This document shows, one piece after another, positions 1 to 5,322 of a stretch of DNA of 5,772 bases. Numbering within the stretch: the stretch's first letter is position 1; every line of letters starts with the position of its first letter. Origin of the DNA: Verrucomicrobiota bacterium (GTDB lineage Bacteria; Verrucomicrobiota; Verrucomicrobiia; Limisphaerales; AV2); the NCBI GenBank assembly GCA_003218935.1, contig QHPA01000142.1, forward strand, positions 1 through 5,772, given 5' to 3'. A program made the translations under genes and the position numbers. The notes below the pieces were generated by a model that had not been told where the DNA came from, did no database searches, and saw nothing but the letters and a program-made list of their open reading frames with translations.

Positions 1-915
1 CATGAATTCCACCTTCGATACCGTGAACGGTCCGGAAAATTGTCCGTCATACCAGCCGGCGTAAAACGCGATCTGGCTCATCGGGAACGCCGCGGAAAAA
101 GTGTCCGGCTTATCGTCAATAACCGTCTCAAAGCCCAATCGCCTGACCATTTCCGCCGCGCCGCGAATCCAATCATCACCCGGCTTGTAATTGCCATTGG
201 TAAGTCCCCGTTGATCGAAATAGGCCCGGCCCCACAGACCATTCGTCTCGGCCTCCATCGCCTTGTCCACCAGGCCGCGCGCGATCTCCACGCTCGGCCC
301 GTCGAGCCGTGCCACTACCAGCACCCCGTTGGTCGGGTGGATCATCGCCGCGTTCGTAACGCCGTAAACCGGATTGCGCGCCGGGCTGGTCAGCGGAAGG
401 TTTCGCAGCAACAAGGGCAGCGCCGCCAGTTCGCTGTCCAACGCCGCGTCGTTCCGGCGCAGCTCAACGCGGACTTTTTCAGCGCCCGGTTCGCTGAGGT
501 TGGGATCGTTCAAGATTTTCACCGGAACACCGTAACAAACAGTCGCGTAACGAATTCTGGCGTCGATGACCTTTTGAAACGCGTCGCCGGTTCTGTCGCG
601 TGTCGCTGGAATAATTTCCGGCTGGGTCCTTATCAGTCTCTGGCGCACCAACGCCTTCAGCAAAGGCTTCTGCAACTGGTCACGGAATTCCGCGCGCGTG
701 ATCGCTTCCGCGGTTGGCAGGGCGAAGCCCAGGACCTGGTTCGTTGGCACCTCGCGGCGTTGGGCGTAATAAAGGGCCAGTTCCTTCGACTCCGGCAACC
801 GGCTGTTGTAAATCACCACCACCTCGTCCCCTTGTCCCGCCGCGAGCGAAATCGAACAGAGCCCTGCCGTTGCGGCGCAGCAACTCCAAAAAATCTTCAT
901 TCTCACCATGCGCAT
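1..915 (-). CDS. TIGR03790-family exported protein, 3' end outside the window
   Basis: The first 305 residues are visible; the C-terminus lies beyond the left edge. The N-terminus is a signal peptide: basic MRMVRMK, a hydrophobic stretch to about residue 24, and a likely cleavage after SLA or SLAA, so the protein should leave the cytoplasm. What follows matches my memory of family TIGR03790: VVVIYNSRLPESKELALYYA, then YATVCYGVPVKI, LDSELAALPLL, VARLDGPSVEIARGLVD, WGRAYFDQRG and AFYAGWYDGQFSGPF. As I recall, this family has no known biochemical role and is sporadic in Verrucomicrobia, Planctomycetes, Acidobacteria, Cyanobacteria and some Proteobacteria, mainly in genomes with exosortase/PEP-CTERM sorting. 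It follows the metallo-hydrolase gene by 21 bp on the same strand and is probably cotranscribed. ATG 915 is preferred for its GAAGGTG site; in-frame ATGs at 909 and 900 remain possible. The family call is from motif memory, not a search. Confidence 0.82.
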   Translation of the reverse strand, partial: MRMVRMKIFWSCCAATAGLCSISLAAGQGDEVVVIYNSRLPESKELALYYAQRREVPTNQVLGFALPTAEAITRAEFRDQLQKPLLKALVRQRLIRTQPEIIPATRDRTGDAFQKVIDARIRYATVCYGVPVKILNDPNLSEPGAEKVRVELRRNDAALDSELAALPLLLRNLPLTSPARNPVYGVTNAAMIHPTNGVLVVARLDGPSVEIARGLVDKAMEAETNGLWGRAYFDQRGLTNGNYKPGDDWIRGAAEMVRRLGFETVIDDKPDTFSAAFPMSQIAFYAGWYDGQFSGPFTVSKVEFM

Positions 916-918
916 CGT

Positions 919-925
919 CACCTTC
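919..925 (-). promoter_or_regulatory. Shine-Dalgarno site for the TIGR03790-family gene
   Basis: On the minus strand GAAGGTG lies just ahead of ATG 915, with five bases between its AAGG core and the start codon. This favours 915 over the in-frame ATGs at 909 and 900. A weaker GGTGAG sits before ATG 900. Confidence 0.5.
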
Positions 926-936
926 ACGCACACGCC

Positions 937-1722
937 TCAGGTCTGACAATTGACTTTGAGTCCGTCATAAGCCAGTTGAATGCCGGCGGGCATTTCCGCC
1001 TGGTCCACGTCGTGGTCGTAATCATGCGTCAGGTGCGTGAAATAAGTCCGCGGCGCGCCGATCCGCCGCGCCGTGGTCAGAGCCTCGTCCAGACACATGT
1101 GTGTGGGGTGCGGCTTGCGCCGCAGCGCGTCCAACACGACTGCTTCCGCTCCGCGCACTTGTTCCAGAAGTTCGACCGGTACTTCCTTGCAGTCGCTCAA
1201 ATAGGCCAGCCGCTTTCTGCCGCCCTGCGCGAACAGGTAGCCATTCACCGCCATTGCGCCATGCGGCAGCGCTAAGGGACTGATTTCCAGATCGCCAACC
1301 ACAAACGGCCCGTCGATCACGTGCGGTTCGGGAATGAAATATCCTTTCGGCCACGGACCATCGTGAAAAGCGTACGCGAAAACGCGTTTCAGGTCGCGCA
1401 TCGTCGCCGGGCTGGCGTAAATCGGCAGGCCGCCGCCCCGTAAATCGCAAAACCGCCGACAATCATCCAGCCCCATGATGTGGTCGGCGTGCGCGTGAGT
1501 GAAGATCACCGCATCGAGCCAGTTGATCTTTTCGCGCAAACACTGGACGCGAAACTCCGGAGTCGTATCGACAATAATCTTTGCCTTTTCCGTCGCCACA
1601 AAGACGGAGGGGCGCGTCCGGTGATTTTTCGGATTGGCCAGAAATTCCGGCGGGTATTCCTTGCCGATGACCGGCACGCCTTGCGACGTTCCCGAACCGA
1701 GGAAAATGAAGGTGAAAGCCAT
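937..1722 (-). CDS. MBL-fold metallo-hydrolase, PhnP-like (COG1235 type)
   Basis: This 261-residue cytoplasmic protein has the metallo-beta-lactamase fold signature. It opens with [14 protein letters not shown] (7-20), as in PhnP-like hydrolases, then DTTPEFRVQ (52-60) and the metal motif THAHADH (75-81: H76, H78, D80, H81). Further likely metal ligands are H154 in LPHG and D177 in [16 protein letters not shown] (H208) and [12 protein letters not shown] (H230, H233) complete the usual C-terminal pattern. The family includes phosphoribosyl cyclic phosphodiesterases, but no phosphonate genes are nearby, so the substrate is unknown. The cysteine cluster that many relatives have after GVPVIG is absent (GKEYPPEF instead). 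ATG 1722 is chosen over the upstream in-frame TTG at 1743 because the family begins right before the FLGSG strand and a GGGA precedes it by six bases. The next gene starts 21 bp downstream, suggesting an operon. Confidence 0.9.
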   Translation of the reverse strand: MAFTFIFLGSGTSQGVPVIGKEYPPEFLANPKNHRTRPSVFVATEKAKIIVDTTPEFRVQCLREKINWLDAVIFTHAHADHIMGLDDCRRFCDLRGGGLPIYASPATMRDLKRVFAYAFHDGPWPKGYFIPEPHVIDGPFVVGDLEISPLALPHGAMAVNGYLFAQGGRKRLAYLSDCKEVPVELLEQVRGAEAVVLDALRRKPHPTHMCLDEALTTARRIGAPRTYFTHLTHDYDHDVDQAEMPAGIQLAYDGLKVNCQT

Positions 1723-1770
1723 TGGAATTCCCGACGAAATCAACCAAGCCTCAACCAGGCGTTAAGAAAC

Positions 1771-1852
1771 CACGAATCAACACGAATACACGCGAATGAC
1801 ACGGTTCCGCCGTGCTGGGATTTCGATTCGCGCTCATTCGTGTCTATTCGTG
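1771..1852. repeat. Inverted repeat built from a 10-bp CACGAAT period
   Basis: The left arm (1771-1797) contains CACGAAT, CACGAAT and CGCGAAT at steps of about 10 bp. The right arm (1826-1852) is its reverse complement at 22 of 27 positions, and 28 bases lie between. It sits in the divergent gap between the metallo-hydrolase gene and recN. The regular step places the repeated word on one face of the helix, which would suit protein binding, but a dispersed repeat of unknown function is equally possible. Confidence 0.75.
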
Positions 1853-1963
1853 ATTGAACTGATACAGGATTCATATTTTTGTTCCGTTTGCCATGTCAAT
1901 TCTGCCAAAAATCTTTTGCCGAGCGATAACATAATCGCCACATTCAACGCGAACACTTTTGCG

Positions 1964-3688
1964 GTGCTGACGACGCTGCGCATCAAGAACCTCGCCCTGG
2001 TCGCTGACCTGACGCTCGAGCTTCACCCTGGCTACAACGCCGTCACCGGCGAAACCGGCGCCGGCAAATCCATCCTCATCGGGGCGCTCAACCTCGTGCT
2101 GGGCGAGCGCGCCGACCGCACGCTGATTCGCGGCGGAAGCGACAGTTGCTCCGTAGAAACGGTTTTCGACGTTTCCAAGCTGCGTGCCCCGCTCAAAAAA
2201 TTTCTCGATGAAAATGGACTCGAACCGTGTCAGGAAAATCAACTCCTGCTGAAGCGCACATTCACCGTGACCGGCGCCAACCGGCAGTTTGTCAACGGCT
2301 CGCCCACGACGTTGAACGTTCTCGCCGCGCTCGGCGAATGGCTCGTGGACATCCACGGCCCGCACGATCATCAATCGTTGCTGCATTCCGCCAAACAGCT
2401 CGCGATTCTCGACGCGTTTGGCGGCCTGGATTCGGTGCGCGACAATTTTGCCAGCCTCGTCCGCCACCGCGGCGCCCTGGAGACTGAAAAAGCGTCGTTG
2501 ATTGTTGATGAAAAAACCTACGCGCAACAACTCGACCTGCTTCGCCATCAAGTCAGCGAAATCGCCGCCGCCAGCCTTCGCCCCGGCGAGGAAGCGGAAC
2601 TCGAACGGGAGCACCGCCTGGCCAGCAACGCCGCGAAGCTGCTCGAACTGAGCCAGGGCGCCCTGCGATTGCTGAGCGAAGACGATGGTTCACTCGCCGT
2701 CCAGGCCAGCGCGCTGGGTCGCGCCTTGCAGGAGTTAAAACGGCTCGATCCCGAAGCCGTCTGTCTGCTCTCGCTGCACGAACAGGCGCTTTCCTTTCTC
2801 CGCGACCTCCAAAGCGACCTTTCGCACTACGCTGACAAACTGGACAACGACCCCGCCCGCCTGCAATTGCTCGAAGAACGGCTCAATCTCATTCAGTCGC
2901 TCAAACGCAAATACGGCGCGACGGTCGAGGATGTCATCGCGTTCGGCGAGCAGGCGCGACAGAAACTGCAAAACCTCGAACAACGCGACGCTGAACTCGA
3001 GCGGATCAACGCAGAGCTCAAGAAATTCGACGGCGAACTCAAGCGCATCGGCGAAGAACTCTCCGCGCAACGCCGCAAGGCCGTTCCGAAACTCAGCAAG
3101 GCCGTGGCCAAACAACTCGCTGACCTCGGCTTCCACCAGAGCCACTTCGAGGTGGCCATTGCCTCGACCGCATTCGGCGCCGAAGCGCTCGCTCCGGGCT
3201 CCGCACTCCGCGCTCCGCAATCGACTGGTTTTGACCAGGTCCAATTTCAGTTCGCTCCCAACCCCGGCGAACCGGCCCACCCGCTTCGCGCCATCGCTTC
3301 TTCAGGCGAAATCGCTCGCGTGATGTTGGCATTGAAAACCGTGCTCGCCGCCCAGGACGACATTCCCGTGCTCGTCTTCGATGAGGTGGACGCCAACGTC
3401 GGCGGCGAAACGGCAAATGCTGTCGGCGACAAGATGCGCCGGCTCGGGGAGCACCGACAGGTCGTTTGTATCACGCATCTCGCGCCGGTCGCCGCCTGCG
3501 CCTCGGCGCACTATGTCGTCACCAAAGAAACCAAACTTCTCCGCACGGTCACGAACATCCATCTCCTCGAAAGCAAGGAGCGTGTGACCGAGTTGGCTCG
3601 GATGCTTGGCGGCCAATCCGACGCCGCCCGCAAACACGCCGAGGCGCTTTTGAAAGAGAACGTCTCCTGGGGGAGAGGGATGGGGTGA
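1964..3688 (+). CDS. recN: DNA repair protein RecN
   Basis: RecN is an SMC-like ATPase of the cytoplasm that acts in recombinational repair of double-strand breaks. The 574-residue product begins LTTLRIKNLALV and carries Walker A GETGAGKS (29-36), IHGPHDHQ (130-137, the RecN-type IHGQHEHQ motif), long Glu/Lys/Leu-rich helices typical of the coiled-coil arms (roughly 150-390), signature SSGEIARVMLALK (from 446), Walker B VLVFDEVD (D473, E474) and H-loop THLAP (H505). GTG 1964 fits the family start. The frame stays open upstream to 1796, but that part crosses the inverted repeat and does not resemble RecN. No Shine-Dalgarno site is visible. A weak promoter guess is CTGCCA (1902-1907) with GATAAC (1925-1930), 17 bp apart. 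Oddities are a 7-bp tandem repeat near residue 410 and a tail, VSWGRGMG, encoded by a GC-rich repeat fragment. No SOS box was recognised. Confidence 0.95.
   Translation: MLTTLRIKNLALVADLTLELHPGYNAVTGETGAGKSILIGALNLVLGERADRTLIRGGSDSCSVETVFDVSKLRAPLKKFLDENGLEPCQENQLLLKRTFTVTGANRQFVNGSPTTLNVLAALGEWLVDIHGPHDHQSLLHSAKQLAILDAFGGLDSVRDNFASLVRHRGALETEKASLIVDEKTYAQQLDLLRHQVSEIAAASLRPGEEAELEREHRLASNAAKLLELSQGALRLLSEDDGSLAVQASALGRALQELKRLDPEAVCLLSLHEQALSFLRDLQSDLSHYADKLDNDPARLQLLEERLNLIQSLKRKYGATVEDVIAFGEQARQKLQNLEQRDAELERINAELKKFDGELKRIGEELSAQRRKAVPKLSKAVAKQLADLGFHQSHFEVAIASTAFGAEALAPGSALRAPQSTGFDQVQFQFAPNPGEPAHPLRAIASSGEIARVMLALKTVLAAQDDIPVLVFDEVDANVGGETANAVGDKMRRLGEHRQVVCITHLAPVAACASAHYVVTKETKLLRTVTNIHLLESKERVTELARMLGGQSDAARKHAEALLKENVSWGRGMG
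3191..3218 (+). repeat. Four tandem 7-bp units inside recN
   Basis: GCTCCGG, GCTCCGC, ACTCCGC and GCTCCGC follow one another and encode about residues 410-418, in the linker between the coiled coil and the C-terminal ATPase half (APGSALRAP). Three units equal seven codons, so gain or loss of triplets of units would keep the frame. The segment looks like a low-complexity insertion in a loop. Confidence 0.6.
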
Positions 3689-3691
3689 GGG
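3667..3691 (+). repeat. Half of a GC-rich hairpin repeat at the recN 3' end
   Basis: CTGGGGGAGAGGG followed by GGGGTGAGGG matches the right half of the hairpin modules near 4893-4938 (GTGGGGGGAGAG ... GGGTGAGGGG), without the small inner hairpin. It encodes the last RecN residues and supplies the TGA stop at 3686-3688, suggesting that repeat insertion remodelled the gene end. Confidence 0.5.
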
Positions 3692-3758
3692 CGAGCGTCA
3701 TCTCACACTCATTTCGGAATGGCCCGAAAATCTTGGCGGCGTGCCGCGAGGCAGAGGG

Positions 3759-4313
3759 CTACCTTTTGAAAATCGTCGCCCCTTTGATCTTCAGTCCGGG
3801 AAAGTGCGGGGACGCAAACGTGTCTTTCTCCCGATAAGTCGCGGCAGGATGCTCGGCGTCCTTCTGGAGAAAATAAAGGTGCACGAGCTTCGCGTCGGGA
3901 TCGATGAGCCACAGCTCCTTGACGCCACAGCGCGCAAACACGCGGCGCTTGGGCTTCTTGTCCAGCCCGGCCGTTTTCGGCGAAAGGATTTCCACAATGA
4001 AATCCGGCGCGCCTTCCGCGCCCGCGTAGGTAAGAATGGACTGGTTTTTCTTCGAGACAAACACCAGGTCAGGTTGGTGCACGTTGATATCGTCGAAGTA
4101 AACGTCGAAGGGCGCGGTGTAGAGCTTGCCGATTGGATGCTTCTCCAGATATCTGCCGAGCAGCAAAGTGATGTTCAACGAAATGTCCTGATGGTAACGG
4201 TTCGGCGCTGGCGCCATAAACAGGTCTCCCTCGATAAGCTGATAGCGCGGGCCGCCGTCCGGCAGCAACCGATAATCCTCCACCGTTAAAGGTTCCATCG
4301 CGACAGCTTTCAT
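3759..4313 (-). CDS. Uma2 family protein (DUF820), PD-(D/E)XK nuclease-like
   Basis: The 184-residue product has the normal length and motif order of the Uma2/DUF820 family, a predicted restriction-endonuclease-like fold whose biological role is not established. Visible are MEPLTVEDYRLLPD (6-19), YQLIEGDLFMAPAPNRYHQ (24-42), QPDLVFVSK (80-88, candidate acidic residue D82), PDFIVEILSP (103-112, E108), a following D118...K122 and FARCGVKELWLIDP (126-139). Candidate catalytic residues are D82, E108 and the lysine near 122. The gene converges on recN, leaving 70 bp between the two stops, and stands alone. Neither ATG 4313 nor the in-frame ATG 4298 has a Shine-Dalgarno site; 4313 is kept because a possible promoter would start transcription right there. 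These proteins often occur in many copies per genome, and no partner toxin or methylase is visible. Confidence 0.9.
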   Translation of the reverse strand: MKAVAMEPLTVEDYRLLPDGGPRYQLIEGDLFMAPAPNRYHQDISLNITLLLGRYLEKHPIGKLYTAPFDVYFDDINVHQPDLVFVSKKNQSILTYAGAEGAPDFIVEILSPKTAGLDKKPKRRVFARCGVKELWLIDPDAKLVHLYFLQKDAEHPAATYREKDTFASPHFPGLKIKGATIFKR

Positions 4314-4319
4314 GGTGGC

Positions 4320-4348
4320 AGGCTAGTTGTGCGCAACCGCTCCGTCAA
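4320..4348 (-). promoter_or_regulatory. Possible sigma70-type promoter of the Uma2-family gene
   Basis: On the minus strand TTGACG (4348-4343) lies 17 bp ahead of TAGCCT (4325-4320). The -35 matches the consensus at five of six positions, the -10 at only three. Transcription would begin near 4313, the ATG itself, so the message would be leaderless, consistent with the missing ribosome binding site. No experimental or comparative support is available. Confidence 0.3.
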
Positions 4349-4397
4349 GCTACGCAGTCAGGCGGGTCATCCGAAACCGCAACCTGCCCACGAACCA

Positions 4398-4462
4398 CGT
4401 AGCCGCGGACGTCAGTCCGCGCACTCTCAAATGATCAGCGCCGACTCACGTCGGCGGCTACG
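4398..4462. repeat. Hairpin module 0: REP-like doublet
   Basis: Basal stem CGTAGCCGC (4398-4406) pairs with GCGGCTACG (4454-4462). Inside are two perfect 7-bp hairpins with 4-base loops: CGCGGAC/GTCCGCG (4404-4421) and CGCCGAC/GTCGGCG (4439-4456). On each strand GTAG directly precedes a hairpin, the layout of two REP units in inverted orientation. AACC lies just outside on the left (4393-4396) and GGTT on the right (4462-4465). Confidence 0.75.
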
Positions 4463-4514
4463 GTTGACGGGTCCCGATGCTCTGCCTGATCCGGGATTCG
4501 GCTTTCCAGGAACC
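4462..4514. repeat. Linker R0, diverged copy
   Basis: This 53-bp stretch begins GGTTGACGG (7 of 9 with GGTTCATGG) and ends CCAGGAACC (8 of 9 with CCATGAACC). Its length and position fit the linker series, but its interior has drifted from R1-R3. Confidence 0.5.
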
Positions 4515-4569
4515 TGCTGCGGGTCGCAGACCCGCGGTCCGGAGCGCGCCTCTGTGAGGCGCAGCGGTT
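4511..4569. repeat. Hairpin module 1: doublet with GCTG in place of GTAG
   Basis: The basal stem pairs AACC, a bulged T and GCTGCG (4511-4521) with CGCAGCGGTT (4560-4569). Inside are GCGGGTC/GACCCGC (4519-4535, loop GCA) and GCGCCTC/GAGGCGC (4546-4562, loop TGT). GCTG precedes the hairpin on both strands, a variant of the arrangement in module 0. Confidence 0.7.
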
Positions 4570-4619
4570 CATGGTCCCAACGCGCGTCCAGAGTTGGAGG
4601 TCGAGGCTCTCCATGAACC
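4566..4619. repeat. Linker R1
   Basis: This 54-bp copy has perfect 9-bp ends GGTTCATGG (4566-4574) and CCATGAACC (4611-4619). Its interior shares CGTCC and TTGGAGGT with R2 and R3. Confidence 0.8.
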
Positions 4620-4620
4620 G

Positions 4621-4681
4621 CCCCTCTCCCGGCCTGCGGCCACCCTCTCCCCGCAAGGCGGGGAGAGGGCAGGGAGAGGGG
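4621..4681. repeat. Hairpin module 2: GC-rich three-way-junction repeat
   Basis: Basal stem CCCCTCTCCC (4621-4630) pairs perfectly with GGGAGAGGGG (4672-4681). Inside are a short GGCC-TGC-GGCC hairpin (4631-4641) and a perfect 12-bp hairpin, CCCTCTCCCCGC with GCGGGGAGAGGG (4643-4654 and 4658-4669, loop AAG). It is homologous to module 3 but inverted relative to it. Confidence 0.85.
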
Positions 4682-4692
4682 AGACCAGAAGA

Positions 4693-4747
4693 GGTTCATG
4701 GCCCCAACTCACGTCCAATTTTTGGAGGTGTTCGCGCTCCATGAACC
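4693..4747. repeat. Linker R2
   Basis: This 55-bp copy has perfect ends GGTTCATGG and CCATGAACC. It is identical to R3 at 48 of 55 positions by hand alignment, sharing CACGTCC and TTTTGGAGGTGTTC in the interior. Confidence 0.85.
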
Positions 4748-4751
4748 GTAC

Positions 4752-4813
4752 CCCCCTCATCCCGTCCTTCTCCCCCAGTGGGGGAGAAGGTGCCCGAAGG
4801 GCGGTTGAGGGGG
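4752..4813. repeat. Hairpin module 3: GC-rich three-way-junction repeat, inverted copy
   Basis: Basal stem CCCCCTCA (4752-4759) pairs with TGAGGGGG (4806-4813). Inside are a perfect 11-bp hairpin CCTTCTCCCCC/GGGGGAGAAGG (4766-4790, loop AGT) and GCCC-GAA-GGGC (4792-4802). The order of large and small hairpins is the reverse of module 2. Confidence 0.85.
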
Positions 4814-4822
4814 ATTCCGACC

Positions 4823-4877
4823 GGTTCATGGCCTCGATTCACGTCCGAATTTTGGAGGTGTTCCCTCTCCATGAACC
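4823..4877. repeat. Linker R3
   Basis: This 55-bp copy has perfect ends GGTTCATGG (4823-4831) and CCATGAACC (4869-4877) and is the closest relative of R2. Confidence 0.85.
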
Positions 4878-4940
4878 TTCCCCCTCTCCCCCAGTGGGGG
4901 GAGAGCGTGGTCCCGCAGTCGCGGGGCCGGGTGAGGGGCT
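4878..4940. repeat. Hairpin module 4: GC-rich repeat with a shortened left arm
   Basis: CTCTCCCCC-AGT-GGGGGGAGAG (4884-4905) forms one hairpin with a bulged G. GGTCCCGC/GCGGGGCC (4909-4928) forms an 8-bp hairpin with one T-G wobble and a 4-base loop. The right basal arm GTGAGGGG is present, but the matching left arm appears merged with the first hairpin. The orientation is that of module 3. Confidence 0.75.
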
Positions 4941-4992
4941 GGTTCATGGTCCAAATGCATGCGGAAAAACGAAAGGGAGCTTTGCATGAACC
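4941..4992. repeat. Linker R4, second subfamily
   Basis: This 52-bp copy starts GGTTCATGG and ends GCATGAACC, one base off the perfect arm. Its interior (AAATGCATGCGGAAAAACG) is unlike R1-R3 and faintly resembles R5 (AATGCGCG ... GCGGAAAC). Confidence 0.65.
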
Positions 4993-5108
4993 TGACTTTG
5001 GTAGGGACATCGCGCTGCGATGTCCCCGCCCGCGAAGCAGCGGGCGGCATTGTTGTGCCGCTGAACGCGGCGCGGACGGCGCAGCGCGCCGTCCCTACCA
5101 GGTTCAGG
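4991..5108. repeat. Hairpin module 5: REP-like doublet with three inner hairpins
   Basis: The outer arms (4991-5008 and 5091-5108) pair at 15 of 18 positions, with two further T-G wobbles. Inside are GGGACATCGC/GCGATGTCCC (5004-5026, loop GCT), CCGCCCGC/GCGGGCGG (5026-5047) and GGACGGCGC/GCGCCGTCC (5074-5094, loop AGC). GTAG precedes the first hairpin on the plus strand (5001-5004) and the last on the minus strand (CTAC at 5095-5098), as in module 0. The first and last hairpins overlap the outer arms, so alternative folds compete. Confidence 0.8.
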
Positions 5109-5152
5109 GGTTCAATGCGCGAAAATTTTTCGCGGAAACCTTCCCATGAAGC
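5101..5152. repeat. Linker R5, diverged copy
   Basis: This 52-bp stretch begins GGTTCAGGG and ends CCCATGAAGC, recognisable but mutated versions of the linker ends. Its interior holds the palindrome CGCGAAAA-T-TTTTCGCG (5118-5134). Confidence 0.5.
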
Positions 5153-5158
5153 GGGTGG

Positions 5159-5222
5159 GGCGAGACTCCGTCGAGCCCTAATTTTCTGTCATTGGGAGGT
5201 CAGGGCTCGATGGAGTCTCGCC
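5159..5222. repeat. Hairpin module 6: single long hairpin
   Basis: The 21-bp arms 5159-5179 and 5202-5222 (GGCGAGACTCC ... and its complement) pair at 20 positions, plus one G-T wobble, around a 22-base loop. Unlike the other modules it has no clear inner hairpins, and its AACC/GGTT borders are degraded. Confidence 0.85.
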
Positions 5223-5322
5223 AGACCGTTCCTCGACTGAATGCGAGACCGATTCTCGTCCTCCATGGAACAACAGTTGCCTGACGATTCCTCTCGATGT
5301 CCGATTCCGCGCTCGGCGTTTG

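Larger units (their letters stand above)
4393..5271. repeat. Gene-free array of hairpin modules alternating with GGTTCATGG/CCATGAACC linkers
   Basis: This stretch has no credible gene: its open frames are artefacts of high GC and match nothing recognisable. It is a mosaic of linkers of 52-55 bp and hairpin modules of 50-118 bp, with module-to-module steps of about 104-160 bp. Six modules are bounded by AACC on the left and GGTT on the right. The linker ends GGTTCATGG and CCATGAACC are reverse complements, so either the linkers are palindromic elements or each module plus its flanking arms is one long inverted repeat. A further degenerate linker may lie at 5228-5271 (GTTCC ... CTCCATGGAAC). 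Individual parts are listed separately. Confidence 0.85.

Noticed and set aside
40..1275. A 411-codon open frame on the plus strand
   Set aside because: It lies antisense to both the TIGR03790-family gene and the metallo-hydrolase gene, is rich in Arg/His/Gln with no recognisable motif, and is an artefact of GC-rich codon use.
1796..1963. N-terminal extension of RecN from ATG 1796
   Set aside because: The 56 extra codons start within the inverted repeat and show no RecN similarity; the family begins at the LTTLRIKN strand, so GTG 1964 is preferred.
1871..2614. A 247-codon frame antisense to recN
   Set aside because: The opposite strand encodes conserved RecN motifs, and the antisense product resembles nothing.
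3689..3758. Bidirectional terminator between recN and the Uma2-family gene
   Set aside because: The best hairpins (TTTCGG/CCGAAA at 3712-3729 and GCGGC/GCCGC at 3736-3747) are weak and have no following T-run on either strand.
4387..5108. Integron attC sites (AAC ... GTT ends around hairpins)
   Set aside because: The bases before AAC do not fit RYYYAAC (CATGAAC, CACGAAC), there are no cassette genes between modules, and no integrase is visible.
4329..5240. Several open frames of 70-130 codons on both strands across the array
   Set aside because: They run through hairpins and linkers, change composition with every repeat and match no family; the lack of stops follows from GC richness.
4393..5271. 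CRISPR array
   Set aside because: The repeating parts are too long and too diverged, the intervening parts are self-complementary rather than unique spacers, and no cas gene is present.
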